Source of the DNA: CAYSCX01 sp964429575
Lineage (GTDB): Bacteria; Desulfobacterota; Binatia; Binatales; Binataceae
DNA length: 64,000 nucleotides
Assembly (NCBI GenBank): GCA_964429575.1
Contig: CAYSCX010000009.1
Coordinates: 1 to 64,000, forward strand
Direction: 5' to 3'
In this document: piece by piece, positions 41,406-49,734 of the stretch
Position numbering within the stretch: the stretch's first letter is position 1
How the letters are laid out: each line of letters starts with the position of its first letter
The notes under the pieces: generated by a model
What the model saw: the letters and a program-made list of their open reading frames with translations, nothing else
Database searches by the model: none
What the model was told of the DNA's origin: nothing
Position numbers and translations under genes: made by a program

Positions 41406-42242
41406 ATGAACGCGATTCAGCAAAAGCTCGAACGGCTCCGTGCCTTCTTCGCGCCGCTCGACTCGGTGATGGTCGCCTTCTCCGGCGGCGTCGATTCGAC
41501 GTTCGTGCTCAAGGTCGCGCATCAATCGATCGGCGACCGTGTGCTCGCGTTGACCACCACGTCGCCCACGATGCCCGATGACGACCACCAGTCCGCCGTC
41601 GAGATGGCGCGGCTCATCGGCGCGCGACACCTTGTGATTGAGTCGAACGAACTCGAGATTCCCGGCTACGCACACAACCCGCTCAACCGTTGCTACCTCT
41701 GCAAGCACAATTTGTTCACCGTGTGTGAGGCCAAGGCGGACGAACTCGGCATCGCGACGATCGTTGACGGTCTCAATCTCGACGATCTGACCGACTACCG
41801 GCCTGGAATACAGGCCGCCGGCGAGAAACGCGTGCGGCATCCGCTGGTTGAAGCCGAACTGACCAAGGCCGAGATACGTGAACTGTCGCGCGCGGTCGGT
41901 TTGCCGACCTGGGACCGTCCCGCATCGCCGTGTCTCTCATCGCGCTTCCCGTATGGCACCGAGATCACGCCCGACGGTCTAAGGAAGGTCGGCGAGGGCG
42001 AGAAGGTGCTCCATGCGCTTGGCTTCAAGGTCGCGCGCGTGCGCTACCATGGCGATGTTGCGCGGATCGAAGTCGAACAGCGCGAGGTGCCGCGGCTTTT
42101 CAGTCCCGAACTGCGCGAAACGGTTGACCGCGAGCTGAAGCGCATCGGCTTCCGCTTCGTCACCGTCGATCTGAAGGGCTTTCGCTCCGGCTCGTTGAAC
42201 GAGGGTATCGTCGCGGCTGGCAAGCCCAGGTCCGCGAACTAA
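41406..42242 (+). CDS. larE: ATP-dependent sacrificial sulfur transferase LarE
   Basis: 278 residues. PP-loop ATPase motif VAFSGGVDSTFVLKVA at the start, a dinucleotide-like middle (NPLNRCYLCKHNLF), VDGLNLDDLTDYRPG, and the PASPCLSSRFPYG segment whose Cys corresponds to the sulfur donor Cys176 of Lactobacillus LarE. LarE adenylates pyridinium dicarboxylate carboxylates and hands over its cysteine sulfur in making the nickel-pincer cofactor. LarB, LarC and a LarA racemase are not in the window. The C-terminal helical domain is typical for the family. Confidence 0.92.
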   Translation: MNAIQQKLERLRAFFAPLDSVMVAFSGGVDSTFVLKVAHQSIGDRVLALTTTSPTMPDDDHQSAVEMARLIGARHLVIESNELEIPGYAHNPLNRCYLCKHNLFTVCEAKADELGIATIVDGLNLDDLTDYRPGIQAAGEKRVRHPLVEAELTKAEIRELSRAVGLPTWDRPASPCLSSRFPYGTEITPDGLRKVGEGEKVLHALGFKVARVRYHGDVARIEVEQREVPRLFSPELRETVDRELKRIGFRFVTVDLKGFRSGSLNEGIVAAGKPRSAN

Positions 42243-42263
42243 TCACTCTGCGTCAAATCTGAA

Positions 42264-42677
42264 TCAGTGTGTGGCGTCAGCGTCGGCGTGTGACTCGCAG
42301 TACGCAGACGCACCGTCGCGGCCGCCGCGCTCGGTCACCGTGACGTTGATAATTTCCGCCGCGCGCGCCAGCGGAACGTCGAGCTGCTCTGCGACTTTCT
42401 CTGAAAGCTGGTGCGCCGCATTGATCGCGCGTTTGCGCAGCTCGTCGGTGTCCTGTTCCATCATCATTTCGCGCGCAAATTCCGGCGTCATCTCGCACCA
42501 GATGTGCATCGCTGCGCTCTTCTGTTGTTCGCTGATGGGAGCCGACGCGGTCGGCGGCGAATCGGTGGAAGGAGGCTCGGCGTCTTGTCGGGTGCATGCG
42601 GAGGCTAGAATCGCGATCAGCAGAACCGCGACCGAACAGGAGAGCAGCCCACTGAAGTACCATCGCGAGCGTCGCAT
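42264..42677 (-). CDS. putative lipoprotein, 137 residues
   Basis: 137 residues from ATG 42677, with GGAGGG upstream. The signal MRRSRWYFSGLLSCSV and AVLLIAILASAC ends in a lipobox LASAC, followed by a Pro/Ser/Thr-rich linker and a helical part (QKSAAMHIWCEMTPEFAREMM) with two further Cys (WCEM and YCES). No family is recognised. The gene converges on larE and is followed at distance by ispD on the same strand, separated by about 120 nt. Confidence 0.7.
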   Translation of the reverse strand: MRRSRWYFSGLLSCSVAVLLIAILASACTRQDAEPPSTDSPPTASAPISEQQKSAAMHIWCEMTPEFAREMMMEQDTDELRKRAINAAHQLSEKVAEQLDVPLARAAEIINVTVTERGGRDGASAYCESHADADATH

Positions 42678-42800
42678 CCTCGATCCCTCCTCAGCGTGCG
42701 CGGCCGCGTGGGACCGCATCGAGCGTCATGTGACGATGGCAGATCGCTCGCAGCGACCCAACCGGGACTCCCGCACGGTGTCTCTCGCGTAAATTGAGCT

Positions 42801-43490
42801 TCAGTTCGTGCGTTCGAGCGCCGCCATTGCGAGCGCGATCTCGAGATCGGCCGGCGTGGTGATCTTGATATTCGATGCGGAGCCTTCGACGACCTCGACT
42901 CGACTGCCGAGTCGTTCAACAAGTTCCGCGTCGTCCGTGGCGGCGATACTGTCGCGCGCTGCACGCGCATGCGCGTCCACCAGCAGCCTGCGCTGAAACG
43001 CCTGAGGCGTCTGCGCCTGCCAAAGACCGGCCCGTGCTACCGTCGCTGCGATCGCCCCGCCCGAGATCCGCTTGAGCGTGTCGGCAACCGCAATCGCAGC
43101 GATCGCCGCCCCCGCCGCCGCGGCGCCATCGAGACAGCGCTCAAATAGTTCGCGCGTCGCGAACGGACGCGCCGCGTCGTGTACGACCACCAGGTCGCTC
43201 TCCGCGCTGGTCAGCGCGAGCGCGATTCGGACGGAGTCCTGCCGCTCGGCGCCACCCGCGGTGATCTTCACCGGTACGGTGACTCCCGCCGCATTCGCCT
43301 CGGCACGCGCGGACTTCTCTGCGTCGGCAGGAACCGCCACGACTATCTCGACCACCGCGTTCACCGACTTGAGTGTGCGGAGCACGCGCGCGAGCATCGT
43401 CTGCGCGCCGACCCTTACGAACGCCTTTGGCTGGTCGAGTCCGAGGCGCTGGCCGCTGCCCGCCGCGACGATTATTGCCGACGCTCGCAT
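42801..43490 (-). CDS. ispD: 2-C-methyl-D-erythritol 4-phosphate cytidylyltransferase
   Basis: 229 residues from ATG 43490; the 15 residues upstream are not conserved. The NTP-binding loop reads VAAGSGQRLGLDQPKAFV (usually R-x-G ... PKQ), followed by DAARPFATREL and TQTPQAFQ-like QAQTPQAFQRRLL and DDAELVERLGSRV. It couples MEP with CTP in the non-mevalonate isoprenoid pathway. carD lies upstream with a hairpin terminator between them; the carD-ispD pairing is seen in deltaproteobacteria. IspF is not fused or adjacent here. Confidence 0.95.
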   Translation of the reverse strand: MRASAIIVAAGSGQRLGLDQPKAFVRVGAQTMLARVLRTLKSVNAVVEIVVAVPADAEKSARAEANAAGVTVPVKITAGGAERQDSVRIALALTSAESDLVVVHDAARPFATRELFERCLDGAAAAGAAIAAIAVADTLKRISGGAIAATVARAGLWQAQTPQAFQRRLLVDAHARAARDSIAATDDAELVERLGSRVEVVEGSASNIKITTPADLEIALAMAALERTN

Positions 43491-43572
43491 CGTGTTGCGC
43501 CGAGTTATAGCGCGAAGCCGGCGCGGTCGCAGCATGCTAGTCGTAGCGGGCGTTTCGGAGGCTCGGGAAAAG

Positions 43573-43601
43573 CGAAAGGCCGAGGTTCGCTCGGCCTTTC
43601 G
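43573..43601 (-). terminator. rho-independent terminator after carD
   Basis: An 11-bp perfect stem CGAAAGGCCGA (43573-43583) with TCGGCCTTTCG (43591-43601) and a seven-base loop lies between carD and ispD. On the minus strand the stem is followed by GCTTTTCCCG, a short T run. It would reduce read-through from carD into ispD. Confidence 0.7.
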
Positions 43602-43626
43602 TAGAACAGCGGGAATTAGCGCGTCG

Positions 43627-44121
43627 TCAGTTGGCGAAGATCGCCTTTAACTCATCCATGATTTTCTCTTCAGGATGTGCCTTGGCGATCGACAACTCCT
43701 TGACTAGCAAGCTGCGTGCCGTGTCGAGCATCTTGCGCTCGCCGAACGACAGCTCTTTGTCGGCTTTGAGCACCAGCAAGTCGCGCAGCACCTTTGCGAT
43801 TTCTAACGGCGAACCGGTCTTAATCTTCTCCGTGTATTCGCGGTACCGGCGATTCCAAGTCTGGCTGTCCACCTCGACCTTGCGCTGTCGGAGGATGCGG
43901 TAGATCTTGTCCACCATGTCCTTTCCGATCACCCGCCTGAGTCCGACCTGCTCTACATTCTCGATCGGAACCATGATGGTCATTTTTTCCGTACCGAGGA
44001 TTCTCAGTACATAAAAGCGCCGCTCGGTGCCCGAGATCACCCTGACTTGGATGTCATCAATGACCGCGACCCCGTGAGCGGGGTATACGACCTTTTCGCC
44101 CTTCTTGAACGGAAGACCCAT
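43627..44121 (-). CDS. carD: CarD family transcriptional regulator
   Basis: 164 residues from ATG 44121 (text MGLPFKKGEKVVYPAHGVAVI). The N-terminal RID/Tudor-like part is GEKVVYPAHGVAVIDDIQVRV and ERRFYVLRI, and the C-terminal helical domain has KEVLRDLLVLKADKELSFGERKMLD-like text (KVLRDLL, SFGERKMLDTARSLL). CarD binds the beta subunit of RNA polymerase and DNA upstream of promoters and adjusts open complex stability. A candidate promoter (CATAAT with TTACAA) sits at 44218-44246. Confidence 0.94.
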   Translation of the reverse strand: MGLPFKKGEKVVYPAHGVAVIDDIQVRVISGTERRFYVLRILGTEKMTIMVPIENVEQVGLRRVIGKDMVDKIYRILRQRKVEVDSQTWNRRYREYTEKIKTGSPLEIAKVLRDLLVLKADKELSFGERKMLDTARSLLVKELSIAKAHPEEKIMDELKAIFAN

Positions 44122-44217
44122 GTTTGATTGGCGCCGGATCCGTGGCACCTGATTTCAGAGCCAGTTGACGACCACCAGACGGTTCGCCGCTGTCTGACTA
44201 GCCCGGATTGCACAAAC

Positions 44218-44246
44218 ATTATGCCACAATTTTCTGTGTTTTGTAA
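44218..44246 (-). promoter_or_regulatory. candidate promoter upstream of carD
   Basis: On the minus strand CATAAT (44223-44218) is a good -10 match and TTACAA (44246-44241) sits exactly 17 bases upstream, a weak -35. It lies 96 nt before the carD ATG, in an AT-richer stretch of the 194-nt gap between rimI and carD. Confidence 0.4.
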
Positions 44247-44315
44247 CTATGCACCGTCGATGAGCAAACACAGTAACGAAAACGAGGAACGGTGTTATAG
44301 AACGAACGCTACGGT

Positions 44316-44768
44316 TCAGCCAAGCTGCAATTCCATCACGACGGCGTCTTCGCCCGGACCGTAGTAGTGACGCCTCAAGCGACGTTCCTCGAAACTGAAT
44401 TTTCTATAGAGATGTCGGGCAGCTAGGTTCGATCTGCGCACCTCGAGAGTGACGAACAGAGCCCCTTTGCCGCGGGCCTCAGCGATCGCCTCGGTTAACA
44501 ATCGACTGCCAATTCCGGCCCGCCGGTACTCGGGGTGAACCGCGACGTTCAATATGTGGCATTCGTCGTCGATGAGCCAGCGGCAGAGGAAGCCGGCGAT
44601 ATCGTCCGTATTAAGACCGCGGCGAGCCGCTACTGTAAGGCGAGAAAAGGGCAGCGATAGCTCATGTCGGAACGACTTGAGACTCCACGGAGCCGGAAAG
44701 GCGAGATGCTCTATCTCGAGTATCGCCGGAAGGTCGCGCTCGGTGGCGGCGCGAATCTCGACCGCCAT
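44316..44768 (-). CDS. rimI: ribosomal-protein-alanine N-acetyltransferase
   Basis: 150 residues from ATG 44768 (text MAVEIRAATERDLPAILEIE). GNAT fold with EHLAFPAPWSLKSF, ILNVAVHPEYRRAGIGSRLL containing the acetyl-CoA loop R-R-x-G-x-G, and LEVRRSNLAARHLYRKFSF. It acetylates the N-terminal alanine of ribosomal protein S18. The gene lies upstream of carD; its end and the carD promoter region are 70 nt apart. Confidence 0.92.
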   Translation of the reverse strand: MAVEIRAATERDLPAILEIEHLAFPAPWSLKSFRHELSLPFSRLTVAARRGLNTDDIAGFLCRWLIDDECHILNVAVHPEYRRAGIGSRLLTEAIAEARGKGALFVTLEVRRSNLAARHLYRKFSFEERRLRRHYYGPGEDAVVMELQLG

Positions 44769-44833
44769 CGACCGCCAGTCACCGCTCCTGAGCCCCGACG
44801 GGCGGGCCGACTGTCCCCGTGATGTTGCCACTG

Positions 44834-46300
44834 TTACGCCGCTTCGCGCAGCACTCCGGGCTCGGCGGTGAGCACGACTACCCGGAGTATCTTGTCGCGC
44901 ATCCGGTGCTTGAACGCGCCGACCGACCTATCGAATTCGATTCGAGTCTGGAAATCGGCGGGAAACGACGACGACACGTACGAGAGCCTGCGCAATGCCT
45001 CGCCGCGCACGCTCGCGCTGATCGTCAGCACCTCGTTCTCCAGCGTGATGTTGTAGTCGTAGTCCGGCATTTCGTCGGGCAGGTTCCACAGCCGCTTCAG
45101 CGACGACGCCGGAATCTTGCGCGGCATCTCCAGCCGCACGAGGTACGCATTCGAATACTCGGCTACCGTGTAAACCGTGCCGTAACGGCGGTCTCGTTCG
45201 AGCTTTTCGTCGTGGATATCGACGCGAAAACCGTCGAACGCGACCTTGCGTTCTACCTGGCGGCGCTTCGGTGATCGCGCGAGCATCCGGCCCAGCGGCG
45301 CGAGTCCAAGGCCGTACCAGCATCCGCGGTATGAAACTTCTGACGCGGGCCGCGAATGAAGTACGCCTTCGCGCATCCGCCAAATCGCTTCAATCGTTGC
45401 GATCAGTACTCCGAGCGCTATCCAACCGCGCGTAGCCTGCGAAAAGAGCGGGTCTCCCATGATCGCGACAGCAAATGCCAGGAATGCTGCTGGGTACGCG
45501 ATGAGGTTGAAGATGACGTTGAGCGCCGTCGCGCGCATCTTCGAAAACCCCGATGGAGACCCGACCGCATCCTCGAGCTGCTGCTTGATGCTGTCCGGCA
45601 TCGCCCCCAACAGCGGCTCCGCAAGCCTGAGCGCGAGTTGCACAGGTCGCGGCGCGGCGGCTGGCGCGGCGAAATCGACCATCGCGAGCACCGCGTCGAA
45701 CTCCTGCTCGAGTTCGCCGCTGAAATGCTTTTCGGGCAGCGGGCCGGGCAACGCGCCGATGTCCTTTGGCAGGTTGAGCATCGAGACAGGCGCAGCCCTG
45801 ACCGTCGACGGCGCCGCCGGTGCGGGAGCGGGCGCTGGTTTGGGTGCAGCCACGGCGGGTTGCGCAACAGGCTTGGGCGCTGCCTCCGCTGCCACTCCGT
45901 CTTTGGCGGCCGCCGCCGATGCCGGCGCGCCATTGGCCGCAGCTGCGGGCGCCGCGGCGCCGCCGGCTTCCTTGTGGAACCGCGACGGCGCATCGTCGGG
46001 AATCGTCTTGTCGGGATGCAGCTCTCTGGCACGCGCCAGCAACAGCTCGTGGCTCTCTACGATTTGCGGGTCGGGCACGCAGCAATCCACCGGACAGACC
46101 GCCGCGCACGCCTCGTGGTCATAGAAGCCCACGCATTCGGTGCACTTTTGCGGGACGATGTAATAGATGTCCTGCGCGATCGCCGCAGCGGTCGCGCCGT
46201 TGAGTTCCCACCCCACCCCGCCCGCGTAAATCGCGATGTTGGGGCACTCCGGTTCGCACGCCCCGCAGTTGATGCACTCGCTGGTTATTGTCGTCGCCAT
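44834..46300 (-). CDS. ferredoxin / transmembrane / Hsp20-like fusion protein
   Basis: 488 residues. Residues 1-78 are a two-cluster ferredoxin of the YfhL type: C9-x2-C12-x2-C15-x3-C19P and C53-x2-C56-x8-C65-x3-C69P. About 100-180 is an Ala/Pro-rich linker (PAPAPAPAAPSTV). Around 255-310 there are two hydrophobic segments (MRATALNVIFNLIAYPAAFLA, WIALGVLIATIEAIW), likely membrane-spanning. Residues about 350-470 look like an alpha-crystallin/Hsp20-type beta sandwich (VAEYSNAYLVRLEMPR, YDYNITLENEVLTISASV, FPADFQTRIEFDRS, DKILRVVV). I know no such fusion. Electron transfer coupled to a membrane-held chaperone-like domain is speculative. ATG 46300 starts the ferredoxin cleanly. Confidence 0.8.
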   Translation of the reverse strand: MATTITSECINCGACEPECPNIAIYAGGVGWELNGATAAAIAQDIYYIVPQKCTECVGFYDHEACAAVCPVDCCVPDPQIVESHELLLARARELHPDKTIPDDAPSRFHKEAGGAAAPAAAANGAPASAAAAKDGVAAEAAPKPVAQPAVAAPKPAPAPAPAAPSTVRAAPVSMLNLPKDIGALPGPLPEKHFSGELEQEFDAVLAMVDFAAPAAAPRPVQLALRLAEPLLGAMPDSIKQQLEDAVGSPSGFSKMRATALNVIFNLIAYPAAFLAFAVAIMGDPLFSQATRGWIALGVLIATIEAIWRMREGVLHSRPASEVSYRGCWYGLGLAPLGRMLARSPKRRQVERKVAFDGFRVDIHDEKLERDRRYGTVYTVAEYSNAYLVRLEMPRKIPASSLKRLWNLPDEMPDYDYNITLENEVLTISASVRGEALRRLSYVSSSFPADFQTRIEFDRSVGAFKHRMRDKILRVVVLTAEPGVLREAA

Positions 46301-46585
46301 CTGGCGTTAGGACCTCAATCGCAATCGGAGTGTCGGTTTGGACAAGCCTCGAATCACACGTGGCACATGAGACGATAACTGTAGAAAGTTTTGCGTGTCA
46401 ACGATGCACTCGAAAGCACGGCTTAACGTGCGAACCCGAACGTACCGTGCGTGGCAGCTTGCCTGTCGCATACTGATTTGCAACCATTGGCGCGTTCGAT
46501 CGCGTTTCGCCTTGAACCGCGATGACGTTTTGCTGGGCGTGACCGGAACTTGATTTCGCTCTGGAACTGGCAGGAGGGCTTTTGA

Positions 46586-46867
46586 ATGAAGACTTTGGCG
46601 AGTCTGCTCGGGATCGCGGCGCTTGCGACTCTCATAAGCGCTTGCGGTCCGGACATGCAGGTCATCAACGATGCGAACGGCCGCGCCGAGGCCTCTGCGA
46701 CCAAAGCTGAAGCTGCGGCGAACACCGCGGACCAGTCGGCGGCCGCGGCTGATGCTGCTGCGAAGAAGGCCGACGAGGCCGCATCGGGCGCCGAAGACGC
46801 GGTGCGCAGAGCCAATGACGCGGTGGCGCGTCTCGAGGCTGCGTTCGCGACGTCGGTTACGAAGTAA
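46586..46867 (+). CDS. alanine-zipper lipoprotein
   Basis: 93 residues; ATG 46586 follows AGGAGGG. Signal LASLLGIAALATLISAC ends in the lipobox LISAC, and the mature part is a long Ala-rich heptad helix (AEASATKAEAAANTADQSAAA, DEAASGAEDAVRRANDAVARL), as in Lpp/alanine-zipper outer-membrane lipoproteins. It has no C-terminal Lys-peptidoglycan anchor of Lpp (ends SVTK, so a Lys is in fact present). A close relative lies at 49735, beyond groEL. The perfect hairpin at 46889-46921 ends the transcript. Confidence 0.8.
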   Translation: MKTLASLLGIAALATLISACGPDMQVINDANGRAEASATKAEAAANTADQSAAAADAAAKKADEAASGAEDAVRRANDAVARLEAAFATSVTK

Positions 46868-46888
46868 GTTTCACGAGACGCTGGGTTC

Positions 46889-46921
46889 AATGGCGGGAGG
46901 AGCGTCGCTCCTCCCGCCATT
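46889..46921. terminator. perfect palindromic hairpin between convergent genes
   Basis: A 33-base palindrome: 16 bases AATGGCGGGAGGAGCG (46889-46904), one central base (46905) and the exact complement (46906-46921). It lies between the alanine-zipper gene (plus) and the exported hypothetical gene (minus), so it can stop both. No long T run follows on either side. Confidence 0.6.
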
Positions 46922-46952
46922 CGCTGTTCTCGTCCTGCGAATCGTTTCCCGC

Positions 46953-47348
46953 TCAGTCGCCCTCGGTGTCGGGCGTTTCAGCGGTGTTCTGCGGGCGGAG
47001 CGCCCGCCGCGCGCGCTCGCGAAGCGGATCGTTGCGCTCGACGCGTGATTCCAAGTCGCGGAACTGCGCAAGTGAGAAGCCCGCGTTCTTCGCGGCCTGC
47101 TCCACGGTGAGGCTCCGATCTTTCTGCATTGCGCGGTAAACGCTTACGTACCGTTCGAGCTGGCTGGGCGTGACTTCGCGTTCTTCGTCATTCGCCGAAT
47201 CAGCTTGCGCGGTCTGGACGGAGTACGCATGCGATGCTCCCTTTGAGAATTGCGGCGTAAGTGCCGCGGCCGCGATTGGCCGAGCGGCCAGGATGATCGT
47301 TGCGCATAGCACCGCGAATGGGAGTATGGATCGAACTTTGAACTGCAC
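46953..47348 (-). CDS. exported hypothetical protein, DUF4168-like
   Basis: 131 residues. Signal peptide VRSILPFAVLCATIILAARPIAAAA, then SKGASHAYSVQTAQADSAND and a helical domain QLERYVSVYRAMQKDRSLTVEQ, AAKNAGFSLAQFRDLESRV and RRALRPQ. The helical part has the length and motif style of DUF4168-type periplasmic domains (low confidence). It converges on the alanine-zipper gene across a perfect hairpin and is divergent from groEL; both could share a control region in the 170-nt gap. Confidence 0.7.
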   Translation of the reverse strand: MQFKVRSILPFAVLCATIILAARPIAAAALTPQFSKGASHAYSVQTAQADSANDEEREVTPSQLERYVSVYRAMQKDRSLTVEQAAKNAGFSLAQFRDLESRVERNDPLRERARRALRPQNTAETPDTEGD

Positions 47349-47518
47349 GAATTGGAACCGCCTTTGAGACTATGCTTGCATGTACCGCGCTCAGGGTGAA
47401 GGGTAAGCAACCTTGCATTGCGATCGAACGTGTTTAAGTTGGTGGACGGCCGAACGGCTGCGGCGGAATGCGTGTAGCTCGCCGCGTCGCAACCTGAACA
47501 GTCAACGGAGAGAGATAG

Positions 47519-49231
47519 ATGCCAGCCAAGCAGATTGAGCTGCATGAGAATGCCCGTCGCGGAATCGTCGCAGGGGCGACCCTGGTTGCCGAAGCCGCGC
47601 GTGTGACGCTCGGCCCCAAAGGGCGCAACGTCATGATCCAGAAGAGCTTCGGTGCTCCAACCGTAACCAAAGACGGCGTCACCGTAGTAAAGGAAATCGA
47701 ACTCGAAGATCGATTTGAAAACTTGGGCGCGCGGCTCATCCGCGAGGTGGCCCAAAAAACCTCTGAAACCGCCGGTGATGGCACTACTACCGCCACCGTG
47801 CTCGCCCGCGCGATTGTCCGCGAGGGTATCCGGCTCATCGCGGGGGGCTTCGCACCCATCGACCTCGCGCGCGGAATCGACGCCGGCGTGCGCAAGGCCA
47901 TCGGCGTGATCAAGGAGATGTCGCGGCCGGTGAAGGATCGCGAGCGCATGGAGCAGGTCGCCACGGTCGCGTCCAACGGCGACGTCGAGATCGGCAAGAT
48001 GGTCGCCAGGGCGATGGAGAAGGTTGGCAAGGAGGGCGTGATCACCGTCGAGGAAGCGCGCGGCATGGAGACCTCGCTCGAACTCGTCGAGGGCATGCGC
48101 TTTGACCGGGGCTACCTGTCGCCGTACTTCATCACCAATCCCGAAAAACAGACCGTCGAACTCGACGAGCCATGGCTGCTGCTGCACGAGAAGAAGCTTG
48201 CCAATCTGCGCGAGATTCTTCCGCTGCTCGAACGCGTGGTACACGACGGCCGCCCGCTGCTCGTCATCTCAGAGGATGTGGAAAGCGAGGCGCTCGCCAC
48301 CCTGGTCGTGAACAAGTTGCGCGGTTCGCTCAAGGTCGCGGCGGTCAAAGCGCCGGGCTTCGGCGATCGCCGCAAGGAAATGCTCCAGGACATCGCGATC
48401 CTGACCGGCGGCTCCGTGATCGCGGAAGAGTTGGGCTTCAAGATCGAAAACGTGCAGACCAGCATGCTCGGACGTGCGCGACGCGTCGTGATCGATCGTG
48501 ACAATACGATGATCGTCGGCGGCGAAGGCAAGAAGGCCGGCATCCAGGGACGCATCGAACAGTTAAGACGCCAGATCGAGGACACCACTTCGGATTACGA
48601 AAAGGAGAAGCTGCAGGAGCGGCTTGCGAAGCTTACCGGCGGGGTCGCGGTGATCAAGGTCGGCGCAGCGACCGAAGTCGAGATGAAGGAAAAAAAGGCT
48701 CGCGTCGACGACGCCGTGCACGCGCTTCGCGCCGCCGTCGAGGAGGGTATCGTGCCGGGCGGCGGAGTTGCGCTGGTGCGCGCGATCAAGGCGGTCAAGG
48801 AACTTCGATTGGACGCCGATCGCAAGGCCGGTGCGAATGCGGTCGCGCAAGCGATGGGCGAGCCGCTGCGCCAGATCGCGCTCAATGCAGGCCATCTACC
48901 GCACGTCGTGTTCAACACGGTCTTGGAGGGCAAGGACGATTTCGGTTTCAACGCGCGCGAGGAAAAGTTTCAGGACCTCGTCAAGGCGGGCGTGATCGAT
49001 CCCACCAAGATTGTGCGCATCGCCCTCGAAAACGCCGCCAGCGCGGCGTCGATGCTCATCACCACCGAAGGTGCAATCGTGGAGAAGCCCAAGAAACGGT
49101 CCGCGCGTCCTGCGATGCCCCCGGGCGCTGGAATGGATGCGATGGGCGGTATGGGCGGAATGGGAGGCATGGGCGGTATGGGTGGAATGGGAGGAATGGG
49201 TGGCATGGGCGGCATGGATGATGACTTCTAG
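47519..49231 (+). CDS. groEL: chaperonin GroEL (lone, without groES)
   Basis: 570 residues; ATG 47519 follows GGAGAG. It has the ATP site GDGTTTATVLA, VTKDGVTVVKEI (Asp52), RVDDAVHALRAAVEEGIVPGGG (Asp398) and a C-terminal GGM tail of nine repeats ending MDDDF. GroES is not upstream or downstream, so this is likely a second chaperonin gene of the genome. No CIRCE element was seen upstream. It is flanked on both sides by alanine-zipper lipoproteins. Its TAG stop lies in the left end of repeat copy D. Confidence 0.97.
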   Translation: MPAKQIELHENARRGIVAGATLVAEAARVTLGPKGRNVMIQKSFGAPTVTKDGVTVVKEIELEDRFENLGARLIREVAQKTSETAGDGTTTATVLARAIVREGIRLIAGGFAPIDLARGIDAGVRKAIGVIKEMSRPVKDRERMEQVATVASNGDVEIGKMVARAMEKVGKEGVITVEEARGMETSLELVEGMRFDRGYLSPYFITNPEKQTVELDEPWLLLHEKKLANLREILPLLERVVHDGRPLLVISEDVESEALATLVVNKLRGSLKVAAVKAPGFGDRRKEMLQDIAILTGGSVIAEELGFKIENVQTSMLGRARRVVIDRDNTMIVGGEGKKAGIQGRIEQLRRQIEDTTSDYEKEKLQERLAKLTGGVAVIKVGAATEVEMKEKKARVDDAVHALRAAVEEGIVPGGGVALVRAIKAVKELRLDADRKAGANAVAQAMGEPLRQIALNAGHLPHVVFNTVLEGKDDFGFNAREEKFQDLVKAGVIDPTKIVRIALENAASAASMLITTEGAIVEKPKKRSARPAMPPGAGMDAMGGMGGMGGMGGMGGMGGMGGMGGMDDDF

Positions 49232-49574
49232 CAGGCTGTCGAGAAATGCTTTGAGTTCCCGCAATGGCATTGACTTCACCTCTCCCGTTACTCGAAGGGA
49301 GAGAGCCTGCGCTGAGCGCAGTCGAAGGGCCGCCGGTCGCCGAGCTCCGAGCACGGTGCGCGCCGCAACTTCACCCGACCAACCGGAGCGGTTCCTCGCC
49401 GATGCCTCACTTCATGTTATTGGGAGTCGCGGCTCCCGGCCGGCGGGTGAGGGTGCAGATTCCTCCCTTCTCCCTCTTTCGCCTCTCCCTGACCTGGGAG
49501 AGGCCGCTCGCACGCAAAGCCGTGCGAGCGGGAGAGGGCGCAGGCGGTTAATCGCTTTTTCAACAGCCTGCCAG
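49228..49574. repeat. CTAG-bounded repeat, copy D (long, composite)
   Basis: The left end is CTAGCAGGCTGTCGAGAAA (49228 on) and the right end is the inverted GCTTTTTCAACAGCCTGCCAG (to 49574), matching copies A-C, but the interior is about 190 nt longer. It contains the hairpins CTCTCCC/GGGAGAG near 49280-49305, CCTCTCCC/GGGAGAGG near 49490-49505 and CCGCTCGCACG/CGTGCGAGCGG near 49503-49533, plus a TGAGCGCAGTCGAAGG short repeat at 49312-49330. It follows groEL directly and contributes its stop codon. Confidence 0.8.
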
Positions 49575-49734
49575 AGAGCATGAGTGATTTATGCATACTA
49601 ACCCGTCGTTGCCGCGTGCTGCGTACGTCGGGTAAACTTGCATGGCGCAAAACGTTGTGCGACAAACATTTGGTTGCTACGCAGCTGTAATTTCACGCAG
49701 TTGTGCGGCTGCCGCGAACTCTCAGGAGGGTACG
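49575..49734. other. upstream region of the second alanine-zipper gene
   Basis: 160 nt without a gene, less GC-rich than its neighbours, containing AAAACGTTGTGCGACAAAC and a CCCG(TCGTTGCCGCGTGCTGCGTACGT)CGGG interrupted inverted repeat at about 49601-49633. It probably holds the promoter of the lipoprotein at 49735. A clear -35/-10 pair was not found. Confidence 0.35.

Noticed and set aside
45356..46378. A 340-codon plus-strand frame opposite the ferredoxin fusion gene
   Set aside because: The ferredoxin, membrane and Hsp20-like motifs are on the minus strand; the plus-strand frame has only Arg/Gly-rich text.
47349..47518. CIRCE element or groES expected before groEL
   Set aside because: No TTAGCACTC-N9-GAGTGCTAA or similar inverted repeat is present, and no frame encodes a 95-100 residue GroES.
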